Shown here one piece after another: positions 4,595 to 6,055 of a DNA stretch of 6,055 nucleotides. The position numbers and the translations under genes are program-made. Positions within the stretch are counted from its first letter, which is position 1; every line of letters starts with the position of its first letter. Below the pieces are notes generated by a model. The model was not told where the DNA came from and did not search any database. It was given only the letters and a program-made list of their open reading frames with translations. The stretch is from Planctomycetota bacterium (lineage in GTDB: Bacteria; Planctomycetota; Phycisphaerae; UBA1845; CAIVHJ01): NCBI GenBank assembly GCA_022565195.1, contig JADFJZ010000112.1, forward strand, positions 1 to 6,055, written 5' to 3'.

Positions 4595-6055
4595 TCAGCC
4601 CTGAATATGTTCGGCGTCGAGCGCTTTTCGCAGCCGCCGCTGCACGTCCAGAAGATGGGCCCGCGAGGCATCATCGAGATTCTGGTTGTCGGACATCTTG
4701 GCGAGTTGGTCATACAGTTGTTCGGAGGTCATGCGGATCAGGGCGTTGGCATCGGCGGGCACCAACCGTCCGGGCGGGCTGAGCAGGTAGCCCTCAAGCT
4801 GATCCGTGAAAGCCCGCTGCAGGCCGCGTCGCACACTGCTGATGAACGGATCGCTGTCCGAGTAGGCCTTCGTCGTGGACTTGCCCACGTTGCCCCACAC
4901 CGCCATGGTCAGCGAGCGGATGTGCTCGGCGAGGGTGTAGGGCTCCTCGTCGGGCTCGTACATCAGTTCCATATCGTGCAGTCGCGTGATCGTGAAGGGA
5001 TTGAACAGCGGCAGCAATGCCATCCGCATGATCATTTCGATGCGATCGTGCAGATTGAACTCCAAGTATCGGTCGAAGTCATTGCTGCCCCAGTGGCCCC
5101 AGCGACCCGGCGCCAGCTTGGTCAGCAATTCCGGACTAAACTCGAAAAGGTCTCCCGAGAAGATCTTGCTGGAGACGAATTCCATGGCCTCCCTCTGCTT
5201 GGCAGCCGGCACAACCACAAACGGTGGACGCGCGTTGGGATCGCCCTTGTGGTCGCGATGGAAGTACTGGCCGCCGACATAGCGGCCGGCGTAAATCGAG
5301 GAGTTGGCAATCTCGAACAGCAGGCGGCTGAACCGCCGGCGAAGAATCGAATAGCTCTCGCCATCCTCGACGGCCCAATTGGGCATGTCTTTGAACAACT
5401 TCTCGACCAACTCGATGCGGTAGTTCGCGTACTCCAATGGGTCGGATCCCATGTCCCGGCGATTGACCAGCGGGTCGGGATCGAACAGCCCGGTATCTTC
5501 GTCAGTGGCATAGGCCAGGCCCTCTTCCGCCACTCGATCGGTCAAGGACTTGAGCAATTCCTCTTCGCTCTTGTAGGGTTCAGCGACCGGCCGATAGCCG
5601 TATTCGATGGCCCAGATATCATAGGGTCCAATGGTGGTCATGCCGTAGTCGCCCTGCAACTCCTTCTTGGGGTGGAACATGAAGGCATTGTAGTCCATGA
5701 CGCTGGCGCTGATCGGCCGGCCGTCGTCGACGTTGCTGAGCGTGTCCTCCAGCGGCAGCCAGGTGCTGGCCTTGAAGTTATGCCGCAGGCCGAGCGTGTG
5801 CCCGACTTCGTGCGCCGCCACTTCCTTCACGACTTCCTGCAGGTACTTTTCCGGCAGCTCTTTGTACCCTTGAGCGGCGAGAATCGTGCGCGACATGGCC
5901 AACTCATGCTGAACGCTCGCGCCGCAGTCGCACATGAACCGCGAAAAACGCTGCCTCACCAAATCCATATCCGGCTTCAGGCCCGGCTCTTGAATAATGT
6001 CCAGCCCGTAGCCCGGCAGCAAGCGGTCTTCGCGCAGGCCGAAATCGAACCTCGG
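4595..6055 (-). CDS. Zinc-dependent metalloprotease, Met-zincin (DUF4953/DUF5117) family, N-terminus outside the window
   Basis: The frame is open from the window's right edge (6055) to the stop at 4595-4597, giving 486 visible residues. A TTG at 6022 is internal to this frame and not a convincing start, since coding sequence (PRFDFGLREDR) continues upstream. The catalytic site is HEVGHTLGLRHNF (82-94), with zinc ligands H82, H86 and H92 and catalytic E83. A Met-turn SASVMDYN (116-123, M120) lies downstream, as expected for metzincins of Pfam Met-zincin type. Before the active site is CDCGA (C42, C44). The C-terminal part, with WGHWGSNDFDRYLEFNLHDR-like helical sequence and a KALDAEHIQG end, has no further motif I recognise. 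Relatives are large (often over 800 residues), with N-terminal DUF5118/DUF5117 domains and a signal peptide, so much of the protein is missing here. It is probably an exported protease; the substrate is unknown. Confidence 0.9.
   Translation of the reverse strand, partial: PRFDFGLREDRLLPGYGLDIIQEPGLKPDMDLVRQRFSRFMCDCGASVQHELAMSRTILAAQGYKELPEKYLQEVVKEVAAHEVGHTLGLRHNFKASTWLPLEDTLSNVDDGRPISASVMDYNAFMFHPKKELQGDYGMTTIGPYDIWAIEYGYRPVAEPYKSEEELLKSLTDRVAEEGLAYATDEDTGLFDPDPLVNRRDMGSDPLEYANYRIELVEKLFKDMPNWAVEDGESYSILRRRFSRLLFEIANSSIYAGRYVGGQYFHRDHKGDPNARPPFVVVPAAKQREAMEFVSSKIFSGDLFEFSPELLTKLAPGRWGHWGSNDFDRYLEFNLHDRIEMIMRMALLPLFNPFTITRLHDMELMYEPDEEPYTLAEHIRSLTMAVWGNVGKSTTKAYSDSDPFISSVRRGLQRAFTDQLEGYLLSPPGRLVPADANALIRMTSEQLYDQLAKMSDNQNLDDASRAHLLDVQRRLRKALDAEHIQG

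Overview
The window is about 60% GC and dense with genes. It looks chromosomal and comes from a bacterium that is probably a member of the Planctomycetota. The phylum call is an inference. It rests on two CxxCxxCC-type (YkgJ-like) proteins of the form I associate with planctomycetes, a Met-zincin metalloprotease, a weakly conserved Cys-containing acidic protein, and few strong Shine-Dalgarno sites. I see no rRNA or tRNA gene, insertion sequence, CRISPR array or phage gene.

Layout from left to right. (1) 1-846, plus strand: the 3' part of an unrecognised, acidic, probably exported protein whose start lies outside the window. (2) 847-1001: an intergenic region with two hairpins and a possible sigma70-type promoter. 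(3) 1002-1892, plus strand: sucD, the succinyl-CoA ligase alpha subunit, complete and with intact catalytic motifs, but with no sucC on either side. (4) 1893-2062: a convergent intergenic region with one weak hairpin. (5) 3018-2063, minus strand: a two-gene operon of different YkgJ-like cysteine-cluster proteins, separated by 2 nt. The downstream gene carries an in-frame palindromic sequence that looks like an inserted repeat. (6) 3019-3124: a divergent promoter region. (7) 3125-4549, plus strand: a multi-pass membrane protein resembling GT39/GT83 (PMT/ArnT-like) glycosyltransferases, with an internal PHGDQ tandem repeat. (8) 4531-4567: a strong intrinsic terminator serving the minus-strand gene to its right; it overlaps the stop codon of the glycosyltransferase gene. 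(9) 6055-4595, minus strand: the C-terminal 486 residues of a zinc metalloprotease of the Met-zincin (DUF4953/DUF5117) family, with its start outside the window.

The genes do not form an obvious single pathway. SucD is central metabolism (TCA cycle). The two cysteine-cluster proteins are probably cytoplasmic metal-binding proteins of unknown role. The glycosyltransferase-like protein would act at the membrane, and the metalloprotease is probably exported. The most useful observations are the in-frame palindrome in the second YkgJ-like gene, the start-site correction for the first, the two-level tandem repeat in the membrane protein, and the terminator built into the end of a convergent gene. 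I found no convincing evidence for a new multi-gene system.
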